From: Notospermus geniculatus
Taxonomy: Eukaryota; Nemertea; Pilidiophora; Heteronemertea; Lineidae
Length of the DNA stretch: 64,000 nucleotides
Assembly: GCA_002633025.1 (NCBI GenBank)
Contig: NMRB01002854.1
Coordinates: 9,259-73,258, forward strand
Direction: 5' to 3'
Of the stretch, positions 9,990 through 21,672 are shown piece by piece; within the stretch, counting starts at the first letter, position 1, and each line of letters begins with the position of its first letter. The notes beneath the pieces were generated by a model. The model saw only the letters and a list, made by a program, of their open reading frames with translations. It made no database searches and was not told the origin of the DNA. Both the position numbers and the translations under genes were made by a program.

Positions 9990-10156
9990 TAGTTTGGTTC
10001 CCGAACCCACCGCTAGGGCCAAAAGGGTTCGGTATCGGCCTCGTTTGACCTTGACCTCACACTCAGAATTCTGTGTGTGAGGTCAAGGTCAAACGAGGCC
10101 AAACGAGGCCGATACCGAACTCTTCTGCGCCTAGCGGTGAGTTCGGGAACCAAACA
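9990..10156. mobile_element. 167-bp palindromic (hairpin) element
   Basis: The outer repeat GTTTGGTTCCCGAAC at 9992 matches its complement GTTCGGGAACCAAAC ending at 10155. The arms continue for about 70 bp each through ACCTTGACCTCACAC, with a 10-bp insertion of a GGCCTCGTTT copy in one arm and an 11-bp loop (TCAGAATTCTG). Apart from the 500-bp copies of Rep sequence on each side, no short target duplication is visible. Confidence 0.85.
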
Positions 10157-11647
10157 ATGGATTGAAAATGCACCACAATTTGGTAGCGATAAAGAAGAAG
10201 ATGTCATACAGTTCATTGATCGATATATTTCATGTAGCTTAGACAACCGTGCTGATTCATTACCTGTTCATCTTCAACGTCATGCACATAAACGTACATG
10301 CCGAAAGAAAGGCAAAAAGGTCTGTAGATTCAATTTCCCTCAACCACCAATGCCATACACAACAATTCTGACACCATTACCTGATGACATGGATGATGAA
10401 GAAAAAAATGATCTGAAAAAGAAGTACCAACAAATCATAAATGTTTTATCAGACCTTAAAGATACTACCATTGATTTTCATCAATTTCTTCAAATTTTAA
10501 AGATTTCGCAACCAGAATATATATTGGCAGTGCGTTCCTCAATCAAAAGACCAACAATTTTCTTGAAAAGAGAAGTTGCTGAAACTCGAATCAACAATTA
10601 CAACCCTGAAATCCTCGAGATATGGAAAGCTAACATGGATATACAGTATATCTTGGATCCATATGCATATAGTTTCATATATAAGTAAAGGCCAAAGAGG
10701 AATGAGTGACTTGATGTACCAAGCATGTAAAGAAGCACGAAAAGGAAATCATGAAATAAGGCAACAAGTCAGACATATTGGCAATAAGTTCTTAAACAAT
10801 GTAGAAATAAGCTGTCAAGAAGCCATCTATCTCTTACTTCAATTACCATTGCGACATTGCTCTAGAGGATTCATATTCATCAACACTGCTCCTCCTGAAG
10901 AAAGGACATTTCTAGTAAAAACAAAAGATGATTTAGAACATTTACCAGATGATTCCTTGGATATATCAACAGACAACCTGATAAAAAGATACAGCAGAAG
11001 ACCTCACCAATTACAAGGAATGTGTTTGGCCTCATTTGCCGCATGGTATGATGTTGTTTACAAAAGAAAAAGACAGAAATCCAGGAAAACAGGAAAAGAT
11101 GGTCTTCTGTTAGAACAGTACAGTGAGGATTCAGATGAAGAATTGTTGAATAATCATGATGACCGCAGCGAAGAGGCTGAAATTATCTCATTAGATGCCT
11201 CCCGTAACCTCAGAAGAAGAAATACACCAAAAGTCATAAGATACATTCGATATAACAGAGAATCTGATCCTGAAAATTATTATCGTGAAATACTGCTTCT
11301 TTTCCAACCATGGGTATCAGAATCTGAAATAATAAAACCTTATAGTACTTATCAACTGAAATATGAATCTGTTAAAGAATCGGTAGACAAAGTGGCAGCA
11401 CAGTATGGTCATTATTTAGTACAGATCGAAGCAGCAGAAAGACAGCTTCTAAATAATGAAGAAACCTTCGATGAACAGTGGTCCAACATTGCACCCAACA
11501 CAACATATAATAATGCTAAAGATGAAGAAATTGGGCCAAAACCTAGTACTTCCCATGCAGCATTCTTTCCCGAGTCTAACAGCAAATTTCAAAAATATGA
11601 TCTTGGTTTAGATTTAGGCTTATCCTGTTCAACATCTTCTGAAGATA
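10157..11647 (+). pseudogene. Helentron Rep domain, second part, and linker
   Basis: Two open stretches (to 10688, then 10576-11712 in another frame) carry the rest of Rep. The tyrosine region is DPYAYSFI then YISKGQRGM, where Helitron Rep has its YxxK-type catalytic tyrosines. After it come the AIYLLLQLPLRHCSRGF segment, the SRRPHQLQGMCLASFAAWYD block typical of Helitron replicases, and an acidic linker. A one-base shift at about 10680 falls inside the tyrosine motif. The frame ends where a MITE enters at 11648. The helicase domain should follow directly. Confidence 0.85.
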
Positions 11648-11873
11648 CAGTACGTTGCACAATTGACCTCCCAGAATCCGCGTACCTTCCTAGGACGTGG
11701 CGCGGAAGGTAACCTTCAGTTCATCGCGGATGGTACAGTAAATGACGTTACGTCTTCACTGCATGCCTTCCATGACGCCGCGCCACATCCGAGGATGGTA
11801 CGAGAATGACGCTGCATATGGTACGCGGGCGGTGCGCGCCGCGGAAGGGAGGTCAATTGTGCAACGTACTGTA
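11646..11873. mobile_element. 224-bp MITE with TA target duplication
   Basis: The element 11648-11871 has perfect inverted ends CAGTACGTTGCACAATTG and onward through ACCTCCC (25 bp). It is flanked by TA at 11646-11647 and 11872-11873. A CAGT start with a TA duplication fits the Tc1/mariner/pogo superfamily. The interior is G+C-rich with no ORF. It interrupts the linker between the Helentron Rep and helicase domains. Confidence 0.88.
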
Positions 11874-11887
11874 TATTAACTAAGAAA

Positions 11888-12818
11888 ATGAAAGAGACCG
11901 ATTATATAAACCTTATGCGTAGTCTCAATTTTGAACAACAAATATTTGTCTACCACCATTTACATTACATCAAAAAATCTGTTGGCAATCCCTTTTATAC
12001 ATTTTGTTCTGGAGGAGCAGGCGTAGGAAAATCATTTACCATGACAGCATTGTTTCAGTCTCTTTTAAGACATTTTAACACAATTCCAGGAGAAAACCCA
12101 GAAGATTGCAAAGTTCTCCTTGTTGCTCCAACTGGAAAAGCTGCACACAATATCCATGGCAACACATGTCATTCTGCATTCAAAATTCCAGCATGCCAGG
12201 GCCTTTCATACAAACCACTTACATCTGAAGTTCTGAATACTACTCGTTGCCAGTTAGCTAAATTAGAGATAGTTCTATTTGATGAAATATCTATGGTTGG
12301 AAATGGTATGTTGAATTTCATCAATAAAAGACTACAAGAAATAAAAGGTAACCAATTGCCATTTGGTGGTGTGAGCATTATTGCTTTTGGAGACTTATAT
12401 CAGCTGAAACCAGTATTTGACCGATATATTTTTGAAAACCTCCGAACTGGCTATGGCCCATTAGCAAGTAATCTCTGGATTGATCATTTTAAATTCTATG
12501 AGTTAAACATAATTATGCGGCAGAAAGATGACAGACAATTTGCAGAATTATTAAATCGTCTTAGAGAAGGGAATCATACTTCAGATGATATTCAAAAGAT
12601 CCAAGCCAGACAAGTAGAAGACATAATTATGCCATCTAATGCAGCAAATAACTATTTGGTCATTACTAATGCAGTAGTTAACATATAAATAATGAAGTTT
12701 TCATGAAGGCATCCACACCTAAATTTGTTAGTGAAAGTCAAAGTATAGTCATTGGCGATGTATCTCAAAATGTCAAGAGAAAAGTCCTTGAAAATATTCC
12801 TGATGATGCTACCAAGAC
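11888..12818 (+). pseudogene. Helentron Pif1-type helicase, N-terminal part
   Basis: The frame 11888-12688 encodes an SF1B helicase core: Walker A GGAGVGKS (residues about 40-47), LLVAPTGKAA, Walker B FDEISM, motif III AFGDLYQLKPV and motif IV IIMRQKDD. One frameshift at about 12680 moves it to another frame, which continues to 12818 (SIVIGDVSQ, then DDATKTM). There the LTR element with TSD AATGG interrupts it, and the frame resumes at 16130 beyond the insertion. The intact protein would unwind the donor strand during transposition. This copy cannot make it whole. Confidence 0.9.
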
Positions 12819-12823
12819 AATGG

Positions 12824-13085
12824 TGTATGGTATTTGCGGTTATATATAGGCCTACGTGGCAGCCACCGGCTGGTGGCGCCGCCTATTCTTGATAATAGAA
12901 CAAGGATGAATCTGGGTTATGACCTCTGCAACGGTAGTTTTTAGAGAAGAAGATTGTAGATTGATGGCGGCTTAATAAAATGTGCCTCGGCTTTCTTTTC
13001 CAATATATATATACAAAAAAAGCTCGTTGTTTCGTTTCGTGTTCCTTCGACTTGGATTAGGAGTGCTTTGGGGATAAACCCAACA
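12824..13085 (+). repeat. 5' LTR of the gag-only element
   Basis: It starts TGTATGG and ends CAACA. TTATATATA at about 12840-12848 is a TATA-like promoter element, and AATAAA at about 12975 is a polyadenylation signal. Confidence 0.93.
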
Positions 13086-13673
13086 TCTGGCGACCTTCCC
13101 AGGACTTCGTTATGATGTTTAATCGAAGGAAAATCCTCATTTTTAGACAATCATTCGTGGATTGCTATGCGTACACTCATCATGACTGCCCTAAAAAGCA
13201 GAACTGCAGGCAGTAGGCATACGTTACGTTTCATTCAGCGGCAGCGGCGTGTACCCAACGTATGAGGATTATTTCTATGATTTCTCTTGGTGATTTTGGA
13301 TTACCGCACGAGAAGGCGAATGAACGTGGCCTTCGGTTGTCGAGGCAGACGATGTTGTCATCTGGATATCAAATCGATGGCTATTTGGAAGGGGAAGTGA
13401 CAAAGTTCACTCATCTATAGGCATATTTCCCGCCTTTTTGTTTCGGCGACACCAAGTTAAGTAGAAATTTACAAAAACTGACATTTTCACATAAACTGTT
13501 GTTGAAGTAATGGTAGACATTGATCTTGGAACGAATGATTTGGCGGACAAGGACGTACCAGGCAGTTTGACTCGATCGTAACACGTGTTTCCGGTGTGTC
13601 ACATTCACATTCCCCGAGTCACATTCCACAAATTGTGTCCTCGTTGGTTGTGAAGAGAGATAAACTAGGATAG

Positions 13674-13811
13674 GAGGATCGTTTCACGTCTGAGACATTT
13701 GACCGGGACATTTGAACAGCAGGATCGTTTCACGTCTGAGACATTTGACCGGGACATTTGAACAGCAGGCTCGTTTCACGTCTGAGACATTTGACCGGGA
13801 CATTTGAACAG
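13674..13811. repeat. 46-bp minisatellite, 3 copies
   Basis: GTTTCACGTCTGAGACATTT starts at 13681, 13727 and 13773, so the period is exactly 46 bp. It lies in the untranslated leader of the gag-only element. The rest of the leader (13086-14279) shows no ORF of interest. Confidence 0.93.
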
Positions 13812-14279
13812 CGGCGACATCTTTTAATCAGGAACTGCAGAAACTTTTCTTCGTTTTCAAGCGTGGCAGGACGGTTCTTTTCAACAGGGATGAGCGTACG
13901 ACAGGACTTGTGCTGTATTATGCGGTTTGATGTTACAGTAGTGAACTGATTTTTGCTTCTCTTTCCAGGGGGTATTCATTTGATACAAGTAATTTAGAAC
14001 CGTATCATTCTGTGTTGATAGCCCTATTGTTATCATAGGCCTATTTATTTCATGCTGCATGTGCGTCTATTATAGGTACGTAAATTACCGGTAATAATCT
14101 TTAGTCCATGCTATGTTGCTGGACCTTTTGTTTTATGCCATCGCCTTGTTTTGTGACTGGTGATTTTTTTAGCGGGCCTATACTGTATCGCGTGTACTCG
14201 GTGGCATACATGGACTAGGGGTGTGGCTCTTTGATTCTATTTTAATTTGTGCACCCTGTTTCACTGCACCAGTGCCAGG

Positions 14280-15674
14280 ATGGCTGACCCATCATCAGTT
14301 GAGGAGGGCATGCGTCTGCGGGGGCGAGCGCTACCTGCTCCTGTTTTTGGAAATCCTCAGCAGGCTAGGCCGGAACCTCAGTCACCTGGAATGCTCGGAT
14401 CAATTAGGAAACAACTTGACAATGCTTATAAATGGGTAGCAAGCAGTTTTGACAGGACATCACATGAGCAGGTAAATATGGATGAGACTGTTCAACAGCC
14501 ACTTGTGTCAACCCCAGCAGTGGATACACCGCAGCACCGTGTTGGGAGTACCCTGCCGCTTACTCCGGTTGTTGCCCCATTGGTAACAGACAACCCAAGG
14601 ACTCCGGCTCTCCGACAACAGGCCAGCCGACGTTATCAACTGAATGCTCCTCAAGAGCGAGAGGCAGAGGATGACAATTTTTATGATGCTCCAACGGGTG
14701 ATGGATATGGATCTCCCCCAGTACTTGCAACATACTCGGATAATGCACCTGTGCTGGAGGCCCGGCTACCACCAACGGATGTTCATGAACGCTCACCTGC
14801 CCAAATAGGCCTACCAGAAGAACCGGGACCTGCCCCTGTGGTCAACAATTTCCATAATTGTTCTTTTGGGGGTGACGCTGCAGCGCCTGTGACCAGACGG
14901 TTTCCAAAGATACCAGTGTTTGACGACACTAAGCTGGATTTTGAATCCTACCTCGCTAATTTCAGAGCAGTAACTGTCGGATGGTCTTCCACACACCGCC
15001 TCGCCCTGATGCGTGAGAAACTACAAGGACCCGCTGCCAAAGTGCTGGCTAGCCTCGATTTCGGTGGAGCTGCTGTCACGTTTGAAGAGTTGGTTACGGC
15101 TCTGGAACGACACTACATAGGGGAAAGATCGGAATGGATGGCCAAACTTCGTGATGTACGACGTGACCAAGGAGAAAGTTTGGAAGATCTAGCCTTTCGT
15201 ATCAACCTTTATAGCATGCGTGCATACGGCAAGAAGCAACCTGACCTTGGCCTTCAATTTTATTTTGCCCTCAGGGACAGCCCCCTCGGGGATAAACTGT
15301 ATGAATACAAGGATCTTCCCCTGGATGACATCTTGAAACGGGCGAAGTCGTACGAAAGCCACCTCTTAGCCACCAATCAACCCGTGGAAAACCGGATCCA
15401 AGTTTCAGCTGTACAGCCACCTGATTCCCAAGTGCCGCCGGCCCCACAGCCCCATCGTGGACGTGGACGTGGAAACCGTGGTTCACGATACCACTCGCAA
15501 GATAGGCGTTTTCCACGCGATGGTGCAGGAAGGGGTAGGAGTTGTTTTGTTTGTCACAAGGATGACCACCATTGGCGCCAATGTCCCACAGCCAAGCAAC
15601 ATTTTGCCAGCGAACGCCCTACTAATGAACAGCAAGATGGTAATCAGCAAAATGAGTCGGGTTTAACCCAGTAG
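14280..15674 (+). CDS. Gag protein of the LTR element
   Basis: 464 codons starting MADPSSVEEG; this ATG has a strong GCCAGGATGG context, so I prefer it to the upstream in-frame ATG at 14247. Residues about 210-380 are a retrotransposon capsid-like domain (FPKIPVFDDTKLDFESYL, then RLALMREKLQGPA, WMAKLRDVRRDQGESLEDLA). An Arg/Gly-rich RGRGRGNRG segment precedes one perfect CCHC knuckle, CFVCHKDDHHWRQC (C-x2-C-x4-H-x4-C). It would bind and package element RNA in a particle. It has no frameshift and is not fused to pol. Confidence 0.9.
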   Translation: MADPSSVEEGMRLRGRALPAPVFGNPQQARPEPQSPGMLGSIRKQLDNAYKWVASSFDRTSHEQVNMDETVQQPLVSTPAVDTPQHRVGSTLPLTPVVAPLVTDNPRTPALRQQASRRYQLNAPQEREAEDDNFYDAPTGDGYGSPPVLATYSDNAPVLEARLPPTDVHERSPAQIGLPEEPGPAPVVNNFHNCSFGGDAAAPVTRRFPKIPVFDDTKLDFESYLANFRAVTVGWSSTHRLALMREKLQGPAAKVLASLDFGGAAVTFEELVTALERHYIGERSEWMAKLRDVRRDQGESLEDLAFRINLYSMRAYGKKQPDLGLQFYFALRDSPLGDKLYEYKDLPLDDILKRAKSYESHLLATNQPVENRIQVSAVQPPDSQVPPAPQPHRGRGRGNRGSRYHSQDRRFPRDGAGRGRSCFVCHKDDHHWRQCPTAKQHFASERPTNEQQDGNQQNESGLTQ

Positions 15675-15867
15675 GCCGTGCTACTCGACCTAGTATGTGT
15701 ATTCTAGTTACCGGGAGCGGATATGCTCCTAGGACTAGTTAGTTAGACCTATTATTATTTTCTTTCTTTCTTTTTTTTTCTCTCATTTTTTTTTCTTTTT
15801 TTTGTGTATACCTCACCTTCTCCCTGGGCGTATGGCCGGAGCTGTCATACGCTCGGGAGGGGGGTGA

Positions 15868-16129
15868 TGTATGGTATTTGCGGTTATATATAGGCCTACG
15901 TGGCAGCCACCGGCTGGTGGCGCCGCCTATTCTTGATAATAGAACAAGGATGAATCTGGGTTATGACCTCTGCAACGGTAGTTTTTAGAGAAGAAGATTG
16001 TAGATTGATGGCGGCTTAATAAAATGTGCCTCGGCTTTCTTTTCCAATATATATATACAAAAAAAGCTCGTTGTTTCGTTTCGTGTTCCTTCGACTTGGA
16101 TTAGGAGTGCTTTGGGGATAAACCCAACA
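15868..16129 (+). repeat. 3' LTR of the gag-only element
   Basis: The sequence appears the same as the 5' LTR over 262 bp. It is preceded by a long T/C-rich tract (about 15752-15804) and the polypurine tract at 15853-15867. Confidence 0.93.
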
Positions 16130-17337
16130 AATGGGACTTCATTCACATCTTGAACTTGCTGTAGGTCTCCAGTATGATATTACCACTAACATAGACACAG
16201 AAGATGGTCTTACTAATGGTGCTTCCTGTACACTCCGCTCTATTCCATCCACTACAGAAGCAACTTTCCTATGGGTTGAGTTTCATGATACTGAAATTGC
16301 TAGAACCTGGCGTTCTAAACATGTCAAATTATACCAAAAAAATATACCAGCAATATGGACTCCTATTCAGCAAATTTCTCGCCAATTTAAAGTTGGACGT
16401 TATAATAACTGCCAAGTTCTACGCAAACAGTTTCCTCTACGGCCTTCTACTGCAAAAACAATAAGTTCCCTCTACGGCCTTCTACTGCAAAAACAATACA
16501 TAGAGCTCAAGGTGACACCTTAAATTCCATCTTCATTGATTTTCAAAACAAAAAAATAGATCACGTCCATTATGTAGCACTCAGTAGAGCACGTAATTTA
16601 GATAATATTCATATTATCAACTTTAATGACAAGAAAATCAGTGTCAACCATAATGTACAAACAGAAATGCAAAGACTACGAACAGAAGCAATTTTACACA
16701 TGCCACTCAAACACATTCATGACTTGCCACAAGATAATTTTACAGTTGTTTTCCAAAATGTACAGCATCTGTTGCCTCATATCCAGGATGTCCGAAATGA
16801 CTTCAATATCAAATGTGGTGACTTTATCAGCTTTGTAGAAACGCATCTCTCACCATCTGTCCCAAATAGCAGTATTGAAATACCAGAATACAATGTCTAC
16901 AGAACTGATTCACATGGAATTCCTCATTGTCATGGAATAGCATCATTCATCAAAACAAAATATCAGCATTGTTTCACTAAAACACATACTTTTAGACCTA
17001 CCGCTCATCACATCGAAATCGATTGTTATCAAGCCTCTTTTGAACATGCTAATTTGGATATAATCAATATAGTTGTTGTATGCCTATTGTAATCATTGGA
17101 GATTTCAATGTTGATATGTCTGACAAAGTAAACAACCAAAACGCAATTGATCTACTAAGTATTATGGCCAATAAATTTAATTGCCACCTTATAAAAACAG
17201 AACCAACCACAAATCTCCTTACTACAATTGACCATATCTACACCAACATTCCAGAACACAACATTACAGCAGGTGTTCTTTTGACATATTATAGCTATCA
17301 TGACCCTATTTGGATATCTCTTAAATTGTTTTCTTAA
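16130..17337 (+). pseudogene. Helentron helicase C-terminus fused to AP-type endonuclease
   Basis: Beyond the LTR element the helicase frame resumes (GLHSHLELAVGLQYD). A 34-35 bp tandem duplication at about 16432-16500 shifts it just before the HRAQGDTL motif. Helicase motif VI reads VHYVALSRARNLDN at about 16570. The protein then runs into an exonuclease-endonuclease-phosphatase domain: FVETHLS, IIGDFNVDM, TTIDHIYTNI and YSYHDPI, matching the family GDFN, IDHI and SDHxP boxes. A deletion with frameshift at about 17090 removes the middle of this domain. The Rep-helicase-endonuclease order defines Helentrons. Confidence 0.9.
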
Positions 17338-17615
17338 ATCTCTTTAATAATTAACAAAAATTGACAATAAGTCTGAAATAAATTAGTTACTGATAATGAA
17401 TGCATTTTAATAAATTAAACGAACACTCCACTCATTGTGATCTGCGTGACTTGACTGTTCAAAATCAGTATAAATTCACTTCATTTGGCTTTACAATCAT
17501 CTGCTGGCAATCCATACCTTTCTCTACTCGCAAATTTCTATTGCTGATCTCCAAAAGCACACCATCATCTCTTCTTAAATGTTCTGAAATTTTGTTTTCA
17601 TTTTCTATTTGCAGA

Positions 17616-20607
17616 ATGAACATACAGCAAATCAAGAAAATGAAATCCAGCAACACTACTGGCACACCTGTCCAGAAGAAAGCCCTGAAATGCAAAATAA
17701 TAGCAATCATGCCACCAAAAGACTATCGAAATGCACGAGGGCAGTCTAAAACTATGCTGATCTTTTCAATAGCAGACACATTGGATTACATGAGAGCAGT
17801 CGCATACGAACCCAACTTATTTCCCAAGATCAAAGAAGATAAGACCATACTGATTCGAAATTTCATAGCCAAACAAGATGAAATCGTCCTTACAAAGTCC
17901 ACCAGCATTGCACGAATCTCAAATATGCCAATTGTAGAACCATTACGATCTGCTGCAAGAGAAATTGTGGAACCACCGAAGAGCCCTGTTAAGACAATAA
18001 ACGAAATAAAGAACTCTCCTATCAAATCACTGACATCTTTGCAAGGTCAGATTATCTCGGTAAGATACATTTACTTATTGTTGGGTCACGTAGTTTACCA
18101 TTGATAGTGAACCATTATTTTCGTACCCGTTTTGTTGGCATCCTGGAATAGGAGCGGTCAGCGAATTGACCACTAGGTGTCACTATTGTCCAATTCAATG
18201 CATCTAGCAGACCCAGTCATTATCAATTGAACAGCAATCTCATAGATTTTCCTGTACGTTGATCCACTAAGTCTGCTAACATCTATTGACAAAAAATATG
18301 TGCAGCTGACTGGTCCTATTACCTCTTTATTTGAAAACCATTGGTATCCATATTTACCCTGTCAATGCATTTATTCATTTTGTTGTATCTGCATGACTAT
18401 GAGTGTATGAAGTGCAGTTTATTATGAATTAGCAACATTTGTTACATTTTTGGCATGAAAATTGGGATTTTTCATAGCCATGCAACAAGTATCTGATGTC
18501 TACTCAATGAGCACCTTGCCTCAGCAAGTACTCAACGCCACCATTCAATAACGTGCACATCTGCATCAATTCCATCATTGCTTCAGTACTTAAACGAACT
18601 AGACATCCAACTCGTAAACACTCACTCACTAGTTCTCTATCCACGCGATGCCTGCGGTGCTGCCACCTATTGTCGGTGATATGTACTGACATGAATATCG
18701 TGAGTGAATTGCATCGGACCGGGAACCAGTCTAACAATCACGGGGCGCTACTGGTACTGCCACCTGCACAAAGAAATAAAACTAGTTGGCCAACCATGTT
18801 TGTAAACAAACCAACTTGTTTACAACTTCAGCGTCTAAATCTCCTTTAAACATATTTAGATACTACTATAGCAATCTGCAGATTGTTTGCTTCCACCACA
18901 GAAACCAGGGCTCAGGCACTGCCAATACTTCTTTCGCCAAAATAAAGAAAATCCCTGTTGTTCAATAGTGTGTTCAGTAGGCAAAAAAAAGTAATGGTAG
19001 CACCAACCCTGGGAACAATAAGCAAACATTTATCTAGTGATTTAGCAGACTTGCAAGTTTCAACACAATTTTTTAGTACAAGGCAATTTTATGACATGTT
19101 TCAGCATGAAGACCGAAGAACAGTATTAGTGGGAAAAATGCAGAAAGAAACCCCTCTTCGAAGTGTTGTGATACAAGATCAATCCGACACTATAAAGCTG
19201 ACTATGTGGCGCGAAATGGCAGATTACACATTCTCCCATGGTGAATACATTGAGGCGTCTAATGTAGCCACATCAGAGTTCAATGGCGAAATACAAGTTA
19301 ATACCACAAGCCACACAACAATTAAGGTCAGTATGTTATCATGTATACTGAATTGATACTATATTGAACCTTAACTCATAAAAATAACCACCATCACTTG
19401 AAAAGTTCAACATACTGTTATTACCTGACTGATCTTTCATCAAGTAACTCATATATCAAAAAGATATATTTCAACAGCCTCTTGGAACATGCATTGATTA
19501 ACATAAGATAATGATCAACCTTGCCACCATCAATTAGTATTATAATCTCACTAACCAGTGAGGCATCCAAACAACTCAGTAGCTTTACCCTGTTACCTGG
19601 AGTGTATTAATATTCATATCGTCATCTTCACATGGGAAAACACTGCTATTTTACTTGTGTGCCTTAAGGTCATGAAATTCACAACTTTGAATTTGAACCT
19701 AATTCGAGACAATTTTCGGACTAGACCAATATGCCTTCAAGTACATGTAACTAAATTACACCTGTCAGCTGAATGCATCGCCAAAGGTAGACTCACTCAG
19801 TCAGTCGCCACGCGCGGCGCTGGAGTAGCTTCCCGCGGAGCGACTGACACCACTCGACCAAATCTCGTGAAATCTCGCTTTACTGGTCGCAGAACGTTGC
19901 GACAGGCCGAATCGACGCGCTATGAATGAATGACAATAATGTAGCAGTCACATGATGCAAATATGGCTGCCATATGGTATATGAAGCATTGTTTGTATTA
20001 TGTACAGTGATGTACGGTAAGTACACATGGTACATGACTTATGCATTGCATATGACAAGTGTCACATGACAAAAAAGTGCGTAAATGCGGCTGCGGCTAG
20101 CTCTCTCAATGTATTGACCGTGCATAAAATATACACGAGTGGTGTCAGACTCTGTAATGGTAATGTAAGAGTCTGACCGCGTGAGACTACGCCAAAGGGT
20201 GACTTGTTGGGTTTCTTCTACGATACTAACACTTCTTTTAATTACAGAAAATACCCCAGCCAACTGTATCTACCAACATATCAATTGTTGGTATCGACTC
20301 ATTTCAAGATTCTACGACGACTCTTCTTACTGAAACAGAGCCTGATGTATACAACAACTTCGACATACGAACAGCCTTGCTCATTGCTTTTCTCCACCTG
20401 AAAAAAGATGACAAAAGCAATCAGGATCAACTAATGGATAACATTATTGAATGTTTGCCAGTTGATGCCCAAATCAAGCATGTGGGCAACATGATTGTAG
20501 CAATAACAGCTAGACATACTGCTGCTGCTGCCGCTGCTAGTGCCGCCGCCGACGCCACACAATCATCATCAGATAATGAATCATTAGATCTCGATGATGA
20601 AATCTAA
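17616..20607 (+). CDS. Spliced RPA-like (OB-fold) gene of the Helentron
   Basis: Three coding exons are proposed. Exon 1, 17616-18059, starts just after a TTTGCAG acceptor (17614) and ends at CTCG/GTAAGA. Exon 2, about 18978-19326, ends AAG/GTCAGT. Exon 3, 20248-20607, follows ATTACAG. Exons 2 and 3 join in phase 0; the exon 1 to 2 junction is out of phase as written, so a base change or a missed exon lies there. Exon 1 (CKIIAIMPPKDYRNARGQ) and exon 2 (VVIQDQSDTIKLTMWREM, FSHGEYIEASNV) look like RPA70-type OB folds. Exon 3 ends in poly-Ala/Ser and an acidic tail (SLDLDDEI). RPA-like ORFs are known Helitron partners that bind single-stranded DNA. No certain gene lies in the introns. Confidence 0.72.
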
Positions 20608-20658
20608 GTCAGACTACCATAATACCACTGTCTGATAAACACTGTTTACTTTCATCAC

Positions 20659-20816
20659 TTGAGGAATCTGAGTTGTGATCCTTCAGAAAACAGAAAAACC
20701 TATACACTTGCAAATTGCAGAGATTGTTATTGTTATTGTACTGTATAGAATAATCATTGCAACTTGCACCTTCACAGGTATTTCCATTTTCTGAAGGATC
20801 ACAACTCGATTCCTCA
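20659..20816. repeat. Inverted repeat, possible Helentron terminal structure
   Basis: TTGAGGAATCTGAGTTGTGA and onward to TTCAGAAAA (20659-20688) is repeated as its complement at about 20788-20816 with one indel, around a ~100-bp loop. It lies about 50 bp after the RPA gene stop. It could be the subterminal hairpin of the Helentron or an unrelated MITE. The DNA between here and 21489 holds no gene that I can see, only a decayed piece of the TAGCTCACC / CAATATGGCTGCCAGG repeat (20820-20950). Confidence 0.6.
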
Positions 20817-21494
20817 TTTTTAGCTCACCTTGGTAACTCAAGAACACGTTGCCTCATTTATTTCATATTTGTATGATGTAATCGGCTAGATTAGGGGAGC
20901 TACCCTATCGATTTTACTTGCAACCCAATATTCAATATGGCTGCCAGGAAGACATCTTTGTTTTAGCATTCCAAACCATGACTCAAGAAAAGGTGACCCA
21001 ATATTCAGCGTGATGCACCAGAGCAGAGGCATACTTGCAATCGCCCCAACTGCATTACATCTAGTTGAGACTTCCTGTCACCATAGACTCATGGAAAGAC
21101 AAAGTCATTACGTTCAACGATGCTCGGTTAGTAACAGTGCATCGATTTCATTGAATCGGTAAAATATACAAAATGTTGAAGTCTATCTATTAGTTAAAGC
21201 TACAGAACCAATTAAGTTACGTGTAAGTCAGTCATACCTCGAATTCAATCAAGTTCAGAACTGCCAAATTTTGTTTTAAAAAAATGTCTGTTCAAGATAG
21301 TACATTTACAGTTTATTACAAACTTGTGTTTATTCCAATAGTACGGTAATTGCCACAACTAAATACATCATATATACTACATGTATATACATCAGATTGT
21401 TCTGTTAAAAATCCTACATGCACTGCCAAGTTTACCAGTAATTCTTTCACTGCTGTGATACAAATCATGATATATCTCACTTTTATTCATAATT

Positions 21495-21672
21495 TTTAGT
21501 GTTTCTACCCGAGTGGATATTAGGGTAAATCAGCTTTTAGAACTCAAGGCAGATACGAACATAACAACTTTATTTGGCTCTCAAGACAACAACAACGATA
21601 GGTCTCATTACAGAGTTTTACCCTAATAATACACCTGGTCTCACTACACAGTCTGGATGCCAATACACCACA
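21495..21672 (-). repeat. 3' LTR of the Gypsy element
   Basis: 178 bp, starting TGTGGTG and ending CACTAAA on the element strand. The target duplications fix the CTAAA end, so it does not finish in the usual CA. Confidence 0.93.

Larger units (their letters stand above)
12819..16134 (+). mobile_element. Young gag-only Ty3/Gypsy-like LTR element, TSD AATGG
   Basis: Two 262-bp LTRs that look identical to me by eye (12824-13085 and 15868-16129, TGTATGG...CCCAACA) bound a 3306-bp element. Exact target duplications AATGG lie at 12819-12823 and 16130-16134. A PBS-like TGGCGACC lies 2 bp inside the 5' LTR and a purine tract GGGAGGGGGGTGA abuts the 3' LTR. The only ORF is gag; no protease, RT or integrase is present, so mobility must depend on a partner. 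Identical LTRs imply a very recent insertion into an already broken Helentron. Confidence 0.95.

Noticed and set aside
9990-10156. Hairpin as a microRNA precursor
   Set aside because: The stem is about 70 bp with near-perfect arms and sits inside a duplicated transposon segment, which is typical of MITEs.
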